Notes under the pieces: model-generated
The model's database searches: none
What the model saw: only the letters and a program-made list of their open reading frames with translations
Told to the model about the DNA's origin: nothing
Shown here: piece after piece, positions 45,759 to 56,721 of the stretch
How the letters are laid out: every line of letters begins with the position of its first letter
How positions within the stretch are numbered: position 1 is the stretch's first letter
Made by a program: the position numbers and the translations under genes
DNA from: Usnea hakonensis
Taxonomy: Eukaryota > Ascomycota > Lecanoromycetes > Lecanorales > Parmeliaceae
Length of the DNA stretch: 64,000 nt
Direction: 5' to 3'
Assembly (NCBI GenBank): GCA_013423325.1
Contig: BLJB01000049.1
Coordinates: forward strand, 62,335 to 126,334

Positions 45759-46881
45759 GGCTCAAAATGATGACCTCAGTCGTATTCAAAGCCTGTATTT
45801 CCCTCCAATGGATGACCGTAGCATGTGCTTCTGTGACTCGAAGCCATTCTCAGCTCGGCTGAAGCGGGGCAAATTACGCGCCAAGCCCAAGGATCAGGAT
45901 CAGCCTTTAGCTTCAAGCCGCATCTCGTAACCGTGTACGAGTACATGGCGTCGAAACAGTGCTGGTTAAATGTTCTTTTATTAGTATTATTTTTGAGCAA
46001 ACTCAGGACTCCAGGAGAGACCTGCTCATGATAATATTTTCTGATTCATACGGCGAGCAAATTTCGGTAGGGACGACGAATTATAATAATATGTCCCTAC
46101 CGATTGTGGACCATCTGTTGGGCGTTGGCAAAAGCCCCGCTGACCAATCCCAGCAGGCTCTGCCCCGTGGAAGTTTGACGCATCATGCAATTACACGTTC
46201 AATTCTTGTCCCAGCCTTCGAACATTCTCTAATCGAGTGCTCACATGAATTCTAGATAGCCTTCCACCCAGGGTCACAAATCACAATACTACTATGTCTT
46301 GATCATCAGGGTCGGAACGTCCCCGCCGCGAGGGCACCTTCGGCGAATCGGCAGCAGGCTTAAAAATCACTGTTATCCGCGCCAACGAGGGAGCGGGCTC
46401 GGATCCATCCTCGATTCGTCAAGGGTAGCAACGGGCTTGGGCATGGGATATGCTTTGCCAAGGTAGAGCAGTACGGATGACCATCCCGGTTGCATCTAAA
46501 AGGGGAATGCGTAAGACATTTAGGCCGATCCTGGATCAGTGGGCACCAATACTTCGAATATACGCAGCCCACGTTTCCTTGCTCCTCCAAATATTTCCCA
46601 TCCTGACCGAACAGCACCGCAAGACATACAATTTTCACTTGCCCAATATTGATCTTGTGTCCGTCAAGGCACACTGCTGACCTCGGTTGTTGCAGTTCAA
46701 AAATTACTTGTTTGCGCCAATGAGCTTTGTCTGTTTAACAGCGTGTTCTTAGAAGAAGGCTAGCGCTCCGAGTTCAAGATGGAGATGGGATGGTATAAAG
46801 AAAGGCTGCTGCATCACATGCAAGCCACCATTTTTCTTAAGCATTCCAGTATACTATTGTACCTAAAAACCTCCTTTGGCC
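45759..46881. promoter_or_regulatory. Divergent intergenic region with hairpin
   Basis: About 1.1 kb between the annexin (-) and the Vps62-like gene (+). It holds a perfect 11-bp hairpin at 46064-46103 (separate entry). No gene supported. Confidence 0.45.
46064..46103. repeat. Perfect 11-bp stem-loop
   Basis: TCGGTAGGGAC (46064-46074) and GTCCCTACCGA (46093-46103) are exact reverse complements around an 18-nt AT-rich loop. The same 11-mer occurs at 967-977. It may be a small foldback element or a regulatory stem-loop; no T-run follows that would suggest a terminator. Confidence 0.55.
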
Positions 46882-48088
46882 ATGTCTCCTTTCAATTTCC
46901 TTAGAAGCTTTCCAATGGCTTTTCTACTACAAACCATTTTGGCTTATCCGCCTCCAGCGCACGTCTTCGATCGTCAAACCACTGCAGTCCCAGACTACGT
47001 TTCAAAATATGGTATGCAATCGATGTCTTCTACACTTTCATACTTTTGATATTTATCCTTTATAGCGCCTGTCGTGTGGCTCTACCCTGGAGAAAATTAC
47101 TTTCCATCCGATATTGGAACTCAACTGGTCCACACGAAGCCAGAGATCAATTTCACTGTCATCGCAGGCTATGAGAATCCATTGACGCTCAACAATCTCA
47201 ACTCCTTAAACACTTATGGTACTGGTGGAACAGACGTCTACCTCACGTCTCTCGATGATATTACCACGAATCCTACCTGGCTAAATGGCGTTAAGCCTGA
47301 TAGCACAGGGAAGACAGATGGAGCTACCAGCGTTGCTGTCATCGTCAATGATCATGGTGGTGGTCTTGTCGATGCCTTTTACATGTATTTTTATGCATTT
47401 AATTGGGGCGGCGTGAGTGATTCAAGAGTCTTTATAGAAGATTTCATTCTGACCTAAACAGGTTCTGTTGGACATCCAAGAGGTTGATCTTCATGTCGGA
47501 GTATATTCACCCTACTTGAATTTTTTAGACCGTCATGTTGACGACCGAGTGTAGGATTGGGAACACAACATGGTCCGTTTTCAAGACGGAACACCCACCC
47601 AGGTATGGTTCAGTCAACATGGTTTCGGAGAAGCTTTCACCTACGACTGCCTGGAGAAGCAAGGAGTACGGCCAGTCGCATATTCTGGTAACGGCTCGCA
47701 TGCGAATTACGCCATCAACGGGACGCATGACCACACAATTCCAAACGTGAATCTTCCTGGTGCGGGCATCCTCACAGATTACACTGATCAAGGAACGCTT
47801 TGGGATCCATTGTTGGGCGCCTACTTTTACAGCTACGATGCAAGCACCAAGGCATACACGGCGTATGATTCTTCGTATCCTACAGCCTGGCTTGAGTATC
47901 TCGGGACCTGGGGTGACGAGCAGTATCCCAACTCGGATCCCAGACAGCACGAGATCTTGGGCATTTCCGCAACGGCAGAGTTCACCAGTGGTCCCACAGG
48001 TCCGGAAGACAAACAGCTCAATCGTACCGAAGTGTGTCCGGTGGCTAGCGGTTACGTGTGTGACGTGCGTACGGAGCTTACTTCATGA
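46882..48088 (+). CDS. Secreted Vps62-family protein
   Basis: Belongs to the fungal Vps62/plant DUF946 group; biochemical role unknown. Exons 46882-47011, 47066-47412, 47462-47500 and 47555-48088 give 349 aa. A probable signal peptide covers residues 1-26 (hydrophobic PMAFLLQTILAYPPP). Family landmarks follow: VVWLYPGENYFPSDIGTQL, DAFYMYFYAFNWGG, HVGDWEHNMVRFQDG, VWFSQHGFGEAF, and YSGNGSHANYAINGTHDH. The HVGDWEHN motif is created only by splicing out 47501-47554 (donor GTATAT, acceptor GTGTAG), which supports that intron. There are several potential N-glycosylation sites. Confidence 0.9.
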
Positions 48089-48870
48089 GGATTGGGGGAA
48101 TGTGGATCTTTGCGGTTGACGGTGAATTATATTGTCTTTTATTGGGAGAATTTAGTTGAAATGCGATAGAGGTGTGTGAATGTAAAGGATGGAAGGCCCA
48201 AGAGGCCGTTAGCGAAGGCCATAGTACAATATGTTTCATCGTAGTTACTTTGAAATTAAATTGAATCTTTGCCTGATCATGACCGCAACTACAGGCAAAA
48301 ATTGATTTTGGAGGGGTGATCTGGGGAAGGATCCTCGCCCCGGGGGCGGAAAGCCCCTCTCCCTCTAGCGGATAGTTAGCGGCAATTAGGAGGATTTCCG
48401 GCAGTGATTGAGCAAGGCCTACCACTACCAGCCTTACCTAGCTCATTAATTTTCCGTAGTGTAATCCCTGCTCCAATGAACCCCTGATATATACTGCTGT
48501 ACTCGTAATGTCCATCGCGAATGCCAGTCTCGTCTGAACCTCACTTCCTCCTCATTCTTGTCGCTAACTTGGCTGTCGCACGCTCGCCGAAGCTAAGGGC
48601 GCTGAACTTCTTGTACGAGCATGAAATATGTACGCCGCCATGCGCATTGCTACAATCTATCACATCATAGAGCAACTGCTACTTCTCAGCATTGAAATAT
48701 GATATGTGTCACCGTGAACCTCATGCATTGAGAAGCTGCTTGCTGTGCCCTCTTACCGAAACCTGCCCCACCCTGTTGTCTGCCAAGACTCATCGTTTGC
48801 CAGAGCTCCATAACACACTGTCGTTGCGCCTTCCTTTGCCAAACAGTCGCATCAATCAAATTACCCCAAC
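48089..48870. other. Intergenic, nothing recognised
   Basis: Spacer between two plus-strand genes. A G/C-rich patch lies at 48330-48365 (CGCCCCGGGGGCGG palindrome-like). No coding signal. Confidence 0.4.
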
Positions 48871-50730
48871 ATGCTGCGCTCAACTACCCCTCAGCAACGA
48901 CGTGTCGTGAGCGATTCTCTTTCGCCACATGAGGATTCTTATCAGAGTGTCAATGAGTCAGATAATGCCGTCAATGGCTCTCTACGTCGCAGAGGTTCCT
49001 TTAGCTTCTTAAGACGAAGCAAATCTCGGGAAAGGTCATCGTCTGGGCCCAGCACGCCTGCCCGAAAATTGAGCAAGAAAGACCGGTCCAGGGCACGCCA
49101 GAAAGAGATGATGCAGGAGCAAATTCCTTCCCCTCCGCCTCGGATACCTATTATCCCTCATCCACCAGCCCTACAAGGATTTGGCGGCGAAGACATAAAC
49201 AGTGTAGCCGTCATGTCGAATCGAGTAGGTGAATCTTTCAAATACAGGGTAGCGCAGAAGTCATCACATGAGACCCTCGGCTCAGACACGTACCGTGGAA
49301 TGCCAGTTCCACCAGTCCCACCAATCCCGCCGATCCCAGGAACAGCTATCAAACCTTACGTGCATGCAATCTCCAGGACTGAGAGCCTAGTACACCGAGG
49401 ACGCTACAGCTACGCAAGCAGTGCCATAAGCACAATCAACAGTCCGAGAAAGATAAGGCGGAGGAAAGATCCTACTCCCTTGAAGTAGGCTGCCCCACCT
49501 TTAGCAGTCATGTTCCTGCAGGCCTAGCTAATACATTCCAGTGTACTAGTAGTCGGCGCGAAAAACTCGGGCAAAACGTCCTTCCTCAACTTCCTCCAGA
49601 CTTCCCTTGCTCTGCCATCGTCGAAGCGGCGACAAATGTCTCGGGATGACGATTATTACATCGTACCATCTGCATCCACTGGAATTTTTTCAAACTTTAC
49701 TCCCCAATACGTCGAGACAGAGATCGAAGGCGAGCGGATTGGAGTCACGCTTTGGGATTCAGAAGGGCTCGAGGCAAACGCAGTGGACCTCCAGCTGCAG
49801 AAGATGACCTCATTTATCGAGAGCAAATTCGAAGAAACTTTCAACGAAGAGAGCAAAGTAGCACGGGCTCCAGGGTTTCAAGACACCCACATTCACTGTG
49901 TTCTGCTTGTCCTTGACCCTAGCCGTCTGGACGTCAATATTGCTGCCGATCAGAGAGCCAATGATATTAACGGTGTCAAGGCTAGTGCCAACTCCTTTGT
50001 CCGCGGCCGTCCAGAACACTCGCTTAGGGGCCTGGATGAGAATCTAGACTTGAACGTTTTACGAGCACTGAAGGGTAAGACTACCGTTATTCCTGTGATT
50101 GCCAAAGCCGACACAATCACGTCTGCACATATGGCCCACCTCAAACGTGCAGTCTGGGACTCTCTCAAATCTAACGGCCTTGAAACGCTGGAAGGTATCG
50201 CTCAAGATGAAGATGATGAGGGATCTGATACCTCATCCGAAAGCCCAAAGATTACCAACTCCGACGAGCGAGATAGAAATATAATTAAGATTGAAGGGGA
50301 CAAATTTTCCATGACCTCCGTGCTCTCCTCGTCTTCAGACTCTAGCTCTACCTTCTCGGCTTCCGACTTTGACCTCGCCAAGCCCGGGAAACCCTCAAAA
50401 TTCTCTCCCGTGCGCACTCCGTCTTCTCCAACAGTCCCAACGCCTTTATCAGCAGAACCCCCGGCCCTTCCTCTCTCGATTATCTCTCCTGATCCCCATG
50501 AAACGAATGTCATTGGCCGCAAGTTCCCCTGGGGTTTGGCAGATCCCATGAATACCGCACATTGCGATTTTGTGAAGCTTAAGCAGACTCTCTTCACCGA
50601 CTGGAGAGCGGACCTGAGAGAGGCGAGCCGAGAGCTCTGGTATGAGGGCTGGAGAACGCGATTGCTCAATAAGAAGGCAAGACGCGATGGAGTAGTGGGT
50701 GACATGAGGACTCAAGTGTGGGCCAGATGA
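48871..50730 (+). CDS. Divergent septin-type GTPase
   Basis: Predicted GTP-binding protein related to septins. Exons 48871-49484 and 49542-50730 give 600 aa. The first 200 residues are disordered, basic and Pro-rich (PVPPVPPIPPIPG). The G domain follows: P-loop VLVVGAKNSGKTSF (G210-T217), G3 WDSEG (277-280), G4 AKAD (392-395, an AKAD-type septin motif). Inside the domain, after the G4 region, a Ser/Asp-rich insert of about 100 residues (e.g. SSSSDSSSTF) separates the last part. The typical septin coiled-coil tail is absent; the protein ends soon after ELWYEGWRTRLLNKKARRD. It is therefore not a canonical core septin and could be a fungal septin-like GTPase with altered filament properties. Confidence 0.8.
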
Positions 50731-51240
50731 TCAACATGACGCACGATCCAGAAGTTTCAAGGGAAAAGCAAAAATGGAGTTTCCATGTGCATCTATTACT
50801 TTCCATTCTTATACCCAGTATTTCATGTTTTCATTTTTCGCGCGTTAGCGTATCTAGCAGCATCATGTTGAGCGCACAGGCTGGTTTTTAAGTAGAAGTT
50901 AGGGGCTGTACATATCGGCATAGTCTACAACAGCCACGTTACGACTTCATTACATCCGTCATTCTTCTCACCGACCTGATCCTAGAGGACCGATCACATC
51001 GTTCCAAGGGTCTTCAAATAACAGCACATTTTACCCGCTTTTTGCGAGGCTCGCTTGATATGTCATGGTCCGAGGGGTCTCCGAGGTACCTTAAGGTTTA
51101 GGGCTCCTACTAGCGCTGTCAAGGGTTTTGACCCTCTGGTGCTCTGGAATTTAAAGCAGAAGAGCCTCGAGCGTCCCTCAACTCGATTTCCATCTACCAG
51201 CGACAAGCACAATGGAGGTTCGAAAGCCGCTTTACACCCA
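50731..51240. promoter_or_regulatory. Upstream region of GPI2
   Basis: Spacer. The GPI2 frame stays open upstream to about 51055 without another in-frame ATG, so that part is probably 5' UTR. The motif GGTACCTTAAGG is at 51083-51094. Confidence 0.4.
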
Positions 51241-52763
51241 ATGACATCTACCCAGCCATCTACTGTATCGCCCAATGTCCAGTATGACGCCGAAAAGAAG
51301 CCGCCTATTCCACATCGACCTTTCTCGGATCCCAATCGTTTAGCCCCCGAAGATGCTTTCTACGCGCACTCGCCGCCTGGAAGACAGCTCCCCACCGATC
51401 GTTATGGCGCTCTGGACAGTCTTTCTGGTATGGTCGATGATTTGAGTATCAGACCAGCAGGCTCTACTCGTCGCAGACGTGGCAAAGACAGAGGGCGCAG
51501 CGGAAGTCGCAGAGGGAAAGGTGTGTGGAAGAAGCTCCTATGGGTTAAGCAAAAGGATTGTCAGTGATTATCCACCTAAGATCATTCATTGGTGAGAGTC
51601 TGACGGGCACTACAGATCCCGACAACTACACCGACCCTCCTACCTTTCTCTCCCACCTCCAGCGCAACCCTCGATTACGCCCCTATGATTTCTGGCCTCT
51701 CGTCGCAGATTCGACTGTCATCGTCCAGCATATCTCTTCTGTCGCTATCTTTGTCTGCTCCTTCGTTGGCATATACCAGCAACGCGTTTCCCCGGTCTCA
51801 GTCGTCAGTTGGAGCAGCGCAGGTACGGTCCTTGGCTGGGTGCTCTGGGATTTCTGGGTTGGTCGGGAAGCAGCTTCGAAGACCCCCGCAGACCCCCACA
51901 ACTATGGCGATTCCATCAACAGCTCTGCGCTCAGCGGTACTAGCTCTCCAATCAGTACGACAGCTCCCACGCCTTCAAATTACAGCACCAAATCCTCTGC
52001 TATTGGCCTGGGATTAACCCTTTCGACGAACAACTTCGCCCGAAAAGGTCATTCGCACTCACACTCCCAAACTTCAATTTCCTCTGGTCCTTCTCCGACA
52101 CTCTCACATCACCCTTCGAACCCCCATTTACACGCCCCTTCCGCTTCGACAAGCCAGAAACCACATACGCACTCCCGCCTTGCAACGGCCAAGTCAGCTA
52201 TCTTAATCTACATTGCGCTTCTCGGTCTTTCACCGATTCTGAAATCTTTGACGGAATCTACCACCAAAGACTCTATATGGGCCATGAGCTGCTGGCTCAT
52301 GTGCATTAACATATTCTTTTTCGACTACAGTGGGGGTGTGGGGGTCAAATTTCCTGCTTCTCTCAGCACGAACGCGGCACTCATGGCCAGCACAGTACTG
52401 GCAAGTAGGCTTCGGAATACGACGCATGTTTTCAGCTTAACCTTATTCAGCATCGAAGTATTTGGGCTCTTTCCGGTCTTCAGGAGGTATCTGAGGCATA
52501 TTAGCTGGCGTGGGCACCTCTTCTTGACCTTGGCGTTGATGATAGGCGCAGGAGCGGGTTTGGGGACGGCGCTGAGTGCTAAGCCTCTCTGGCATGGGGG
52601 GTGGAAGAGGGCTATTGCTGGAGCGGTGGTATGGTGCGTCGGCAGTGTGGTAGGAATGGGAGGATGCAGTTGGTGGTTGATCGGGTTGCAGAGATATAAG
52701 AATGTGGTCATTGGCCCCTGGGATCCTGCGCGACCTGTAATCAGGGGTGGCCAGTGGGAGTGA
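51241..52763 (+). CDS. GPI2: GPI-GlcNAc transferase subunit Gpi2/PIG-C
   Basis: Membrane subunit of the ER complex that adds GlcNAc to phosphatidylinositol, the first step of GPI-anchor synthesis. Exons 51241-51559 and 51616-52763 give 488 aa. A disordered basic N-terminus ends KKLLWVKQKDYPDNYTDPP, the conserved Gpi2 opening, followed by FLSHLQRNPRLRPYDFW and helix pair VIVQHISSVAIFVCSFVGIY. A His/Ser-rich loop (about 230-310) separates this from the C-terminal helices (SCWLMCINIFFFDYSGG, ALMASTVLASRL, SIEVFGLFPVF). It ends in a hydrophobic hairpin and a short polar tail. Start chosen as the first in-frame ATG; donor GTCAGT at 51560. Confidence 0.93.
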
Positions 52764-52860
52764 TGAAAGGGGGGACGGTTCGAGCAAGTTGGTCATCAAA
52801 AGTACGGATACACGCTGAGCAGAATCTTTCGTTCTGCTTTGATGAGCTCTCGTCCAGACT

Positions 52861-52914
52861 CATAGTATCCCCAGATCTATACATGAACATAGTATCCCCA
52901 GATCTATACATGAA
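52861..52914. repeat. 27-bp perfect tandem duplication
   Basis: A 27-nt unit starting CATAGTATCCCCAGATCT is repeated exactly twice (52861-52887, 52888-52914) in the convergent spacer between GPI2 and the secreted-protein gene. This suggests a recent slippage or repair event. Confidence 0.95.
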
Positions 52915-52989
52915 CTTCCCCCTTTCAGAGGCTGCAGCAAATCTCTGACGTTCCTAAGAAGTGAAGTACGACCGGGTGAGTAAAATCGC

Positions 52990-53680
52990 TCAGCCTTGGT
53001 TCAAAACACCCAAATTATACCCCAACGCCCGAAAATCATTCAGCAGATCTGCCGATGTCGTCACATTGTTTACCTTTTTGCTCGGCAAGTCAACAGTCAG
53101 CAGATCAGTACCCTTGAACTCGATGTATTTCCCCGCTGGCACAGTACTGCACAGTCTGGTTAGCGAGTCGTCTTCGACGTGCAAAGGTGCTGAAAAAGGA
53201 AACGAGCGCTTGAGGGGGAAGCGGGATACTTGCCTCCCATGACCGATATCAGCAGTCGTATATTCATTCTGCTGCCACCTCAACGCAATCCTATCGCACG
53301 TGTGGAACGTGAAGACGACGTCGTATGTCACATTTGTCACGCCGCTGCCTCCGTATGGGCCTGCGCTGATGGTGTCGTACAATTCGGTGCGGTTGTGGAC
53401 GTAGGCGGAGGTGGTGCCGTTGTTGGCGCCTTCATCGTAGATCATGATCTACCCATTGGCATTGTCAGCCAATTGACGAGGTTTACGAGGCGAATGTTTG
53501 GCGCACGTTTTCAGTGACGGCTGAATTGAGCGTGTGAAGGCCGCCGGTTGCGAACGCATTGAGCCAGCGTTGCGCGATGCCTTCGACTTCGTTGTCTTGG
53601 ATGCAGGTCCATGAGGCGCGGGCTGAGGTCAAGTTTGGAAGAAAGCAGAAAGCAAGGGCATGTATGTATGAGAGCTTCAT
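52990..53680 (-). CDS. Small secreted protein, SnoaL/NTF2-like fold possible
   Basis: Exons (complement) 53680-53507, 53448-53234 and 53146-52990 give 181 aa. Residues 1-20 form a signal peptide (YIHALAFCFLPNLTSARA). The mature part has AQRWLNAFATGGLHTLNSAV, YDEGANNGTTSAYVHNR, VTYDVVFTFHTCDRIALRW, then PAGKYIEFKGTDLLTVDL and DLLNDFRALGYNLG. The helix-then-beta pattern resembles SnoaL/NTF2-like proteins often secreted by ascomycetes; function unknown. The second intron is best read as GC-AG (AG|GCAAGT at 53235/53233 to CAG at 53147), which alone restores a smooth reading (GHGSTVPAG). An unspliced version stays open as well, giving a longer loop. Confidence 0.8.
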
Positions 53681-54840
53681 GATTGTGATTCAGGAAAAAA
53701 GGGTAACGACTGTGAAGTGCAGCGCAGCGGGTTGCGCGGTGGGAAGGGTTCGGTCACGAAGGAGAGGTAAGCGGAACCAAACAATTTGCAGAAATAACGA
53801 GTGTGAGGTGTTTATATTCTAGATGTTCTTAGAAACAGGAAGTGTGGTGAACCATGGTTGACAAGTAGTATTACACAGATAAGCGTGGGCTCAATCTTCG
53901 AGAACATGATCTCCAATATCAAATACATACATGCCTGCAAGTCTCAAAGCCAGTCGCAAAAAGCAATCTCTTGTGAAATGAGGAGGACCGCCAGCGGAGT
54001 CGAAAACAGATGGACGCGCCACGCATGAGACAGGCGGCAGCCAAGAGGCGGACAGCGAGAAGCATCACTCGAGCGGCAATATATAAAATCTTTTCTTGAG
54101 CTCCACTAGCCCCTGGCGGCGCCCCTTTCCACCCCCACTTTTTGGATAGCGGAGCAGGCCAGTCTTTACTTTGATGCAAAAAAACGCATTAAATTCTAGT
54201 CATGTGTATTTGGCGTCGCCTGCCTTTTACCCCGCCACAATAGACCAGCCACGAATGTAAAAACTGTTGAGGAGAAATGGGAGCCCAATTGGGTAGGCTT
54301 GCCCTTCTTGTGCACCCTAGCTCCCACGAACTCGCCATCCAAAATGCTGTGCCGTATACTTGCAGCTTGCAGCTTGCCTTGCAATGTACTACCTTGCCTG
54401 ATTCACCTGCACTGCAGCATGCAGGATCCCATGCGTACACTAAAACAAAATATCTGCCGTACCTTCCCTTAGTACCTACCTTATACTCCTACACCAAGAA
54501 GGAGGCCAGTAGCCAGGTTCGACCTATTTCGACATCATAGCAAAAATCGAGAAAGAAGATACGTGATGCGAGTGTGTATCGTTTCTTTCGCCGATGAACG
54601 AAGCATGAGTCAGATGCCTGATTGTTTATCACCTGCGTGGGTTTGAAGGGTCAGGTCTTTTGAGCGTCTTACGGGTTAAGTAATGGGGTCATGTGTCGGA
54701 TAGGTAAATATATATCACTTATGGTTTTAGTTGCCAAATGGATGGTGTTTGAATGAGGTCCAGATTCATGGACAATTTTGGAATGCATATCGAATGGAGG
54801 AGCCCCAAGAATTCTTCAGAGACGTCCCAATACCCACCAC
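53681..54840. other. Intergenic, nothing recognised
   Basis: About 1.16 kb between two minus-strand genes. Only short frames. CTTGCAGCTTGCAGCTTGC (54359-54377) is a short direct repeat. No gene or RNA supported. Confidence 0.4.
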
Positions 54841-56721
54841 TCAACAGCTAAACGGCGCAGAGACCTTCCCACTCGCATAAGCATCCACAATCTGCTTGAC
54901 CGTCACATACATCCCTGCCACACAAATGAACGCTCCTGCCGCCAATGTCGCCACGCTCAACCCCGCCATTGGCCACCTATTCTTCATCGCCTCCATGCCT
55001 CCCTTATCGATCCACGCGTCATACAGCCAGAAGGCTCCGGCAAGCCCGTACGTGAAGTAACTAGCGAAAAGACTGGCTGCAATGCCAATCAGATAATTGA
55101 AGATCGGCACACCCACCGCCAGCACGAATGCCGCGGCATTCACCAAAAAGATCAAGAATATCCATACGCTCCAACCGAGTATGGTATTGGCTACGCAAAT
55201 TTCAGAGTCAGCGTGGCTTGTTCGAAGTAGTACATGGCGGTGGACAACAATTTTCAGAAGCGGAAAGATCATCTCGCTCCAAGAATAGTCACCGGACGCT
55301 AGTTCAACGACATATAGGGAGTATCAGCCCCGGGGTGTACGTACTGTATAAATGCCGGCTCTTTCGGAAAAAGCGCACAAAGACCAGCTTGGCAGATGTG
55401 TGGGCGTATCTTCGTTACTTGAAGTATTAGAATACATGATATGAGACCAGATTGGAGCATTGACACCGGTTCCGAGAGTTCGTTCACTCTTGTGGTGACT
55501 CGCGCAACTTCAAAGCACGTTCCGGATAAGGAACACATGGCTAGAGGGAAAGACAACTTACAAGCTCCCCGCAATCAGAAAATTCGGAATGGCAATCCCG
55601 TAAGCTGCTTTTGCCCATTTCGGAGGCAAGCTCGAGAAAGCTGGTGACGCCACTGTCGGCCCGACGTAGAGATATAAAACCACTGCAAAAACCACATAGA
55701 ACACGGTAGCAAAGACTTGCAGCACCCAGGCCGACCTCATAGCGTGCTCAGGATGCTTCATCTCTGAGATCAGGATAAAAAACATAAAATGGCCTGCGTA
55801 CGCAAACACAGGATTTGTGACGCTGATAAACGCAGTCACGAAATCTGTCTTCATTGCTATACTGAAATCAGCGACAGGGAAGCTGATTCCTGCGCCAATC
55901 ATGCCGACGATCCCAGCTACAATGATACTGATGACGCTGGGCACACTGAGCCAGGATAAACGATCTAGGGTGCGAGGAAGGGAGCAGATGAGGGTGGGTA
56001 TGGCGAAGATGCCGGTGTAGAGCATTAGGCAGAGTTTGTTGTTTGACAGCTGGGGTCTCTTAGGTCGTGATACAACAGTACATCTTCGAGTCTTTGACTT
56101 ACTAAGCCAAGAGCTATCTGGCCAGCAAGCAACTGGCCACCAGTGGCGAAGACGGCGAAGACGATGGTACCGAAAGAGAGCACTTCACGTCCTATAGGAC
56201 CGGCGAGAATAAATCCAGCGTCACCCATATTGTGAACTTTTCGAGGTTTATCAGCAAAGCATAACATATCTCAGAAAATCAGGGTACCATACCCTCTGGA
56301 TGCCTCAGCTTGAATTGGATTAAGATCCAGGCCGTGAACAGCCCAAAAGCGCCGAGGAAGACGATAACAACAATACCTGGCACTAGACCCACAACGGCCA
56401 GTGACGACGGCAAGGAGAGCATCCCATTGCTTACGATCTCAGCTACCATGAGGACGGCGACGAGCTCCCATGATAACGTCTTGTACTTAATCTTTGAACA
56501 TGGAATGAGTCAGTCCACAGCTTTGAATCTGACGTTTAAGAAAGGTAGGCAATGATTTCAAAAATTGAGCATCAGCGCTGCAGAAGCCAAGTACAGATCG
56601 AATTACGAACATCGTGCTCCTCTTCATGGCCAAAAACGTCTTTATCGTCATAGTTTCGGCCATGCAGGGTCTCTGTAGCTTCGAGAGACGACGGCGACGA
56701 GAATGACCTCTTTTCCGACAT
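54841..56721 (-). CDS. Amino acid permease, Mtr-like (AAAP family)
   Basis: Proton-coupled neutral/aromatic amino acid uptake at the plasma membrane, by similarity to Neurospora Mtr. Exons (complement) 56721-56611, 56491-56293, 56236-56103, 56049-55562, 55409-55345 and 55190-54841 give 448 aa. The N-terminus is cytosolic and acidic. Landmarks: IKYKTLSWELVAVLMVAEIV, SNGMLSLPSSLAVVGLVPG, HNMGDAGFILAGPIGRE, LSNNKLCLMLYTGIFAIP, PRTLDRLSWLSVPSVIS. The 65-nt exon 5 reads YAHTSAKLVFVRFFRKSRHL and joins NTILGWSVWIFLIFLVNAA; it is easy to miss. About eleven hydrophobic segments, as expected. All six exons join in phase. Confidence 0.92.

Noticed and set aside
55299..55574. Separate small minus-strand ORF inside the Mtr-like gene
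   Set aside because: It is mostly intron in another frame; a 65-nt exon (55409-55345) of the permease lies inside it.
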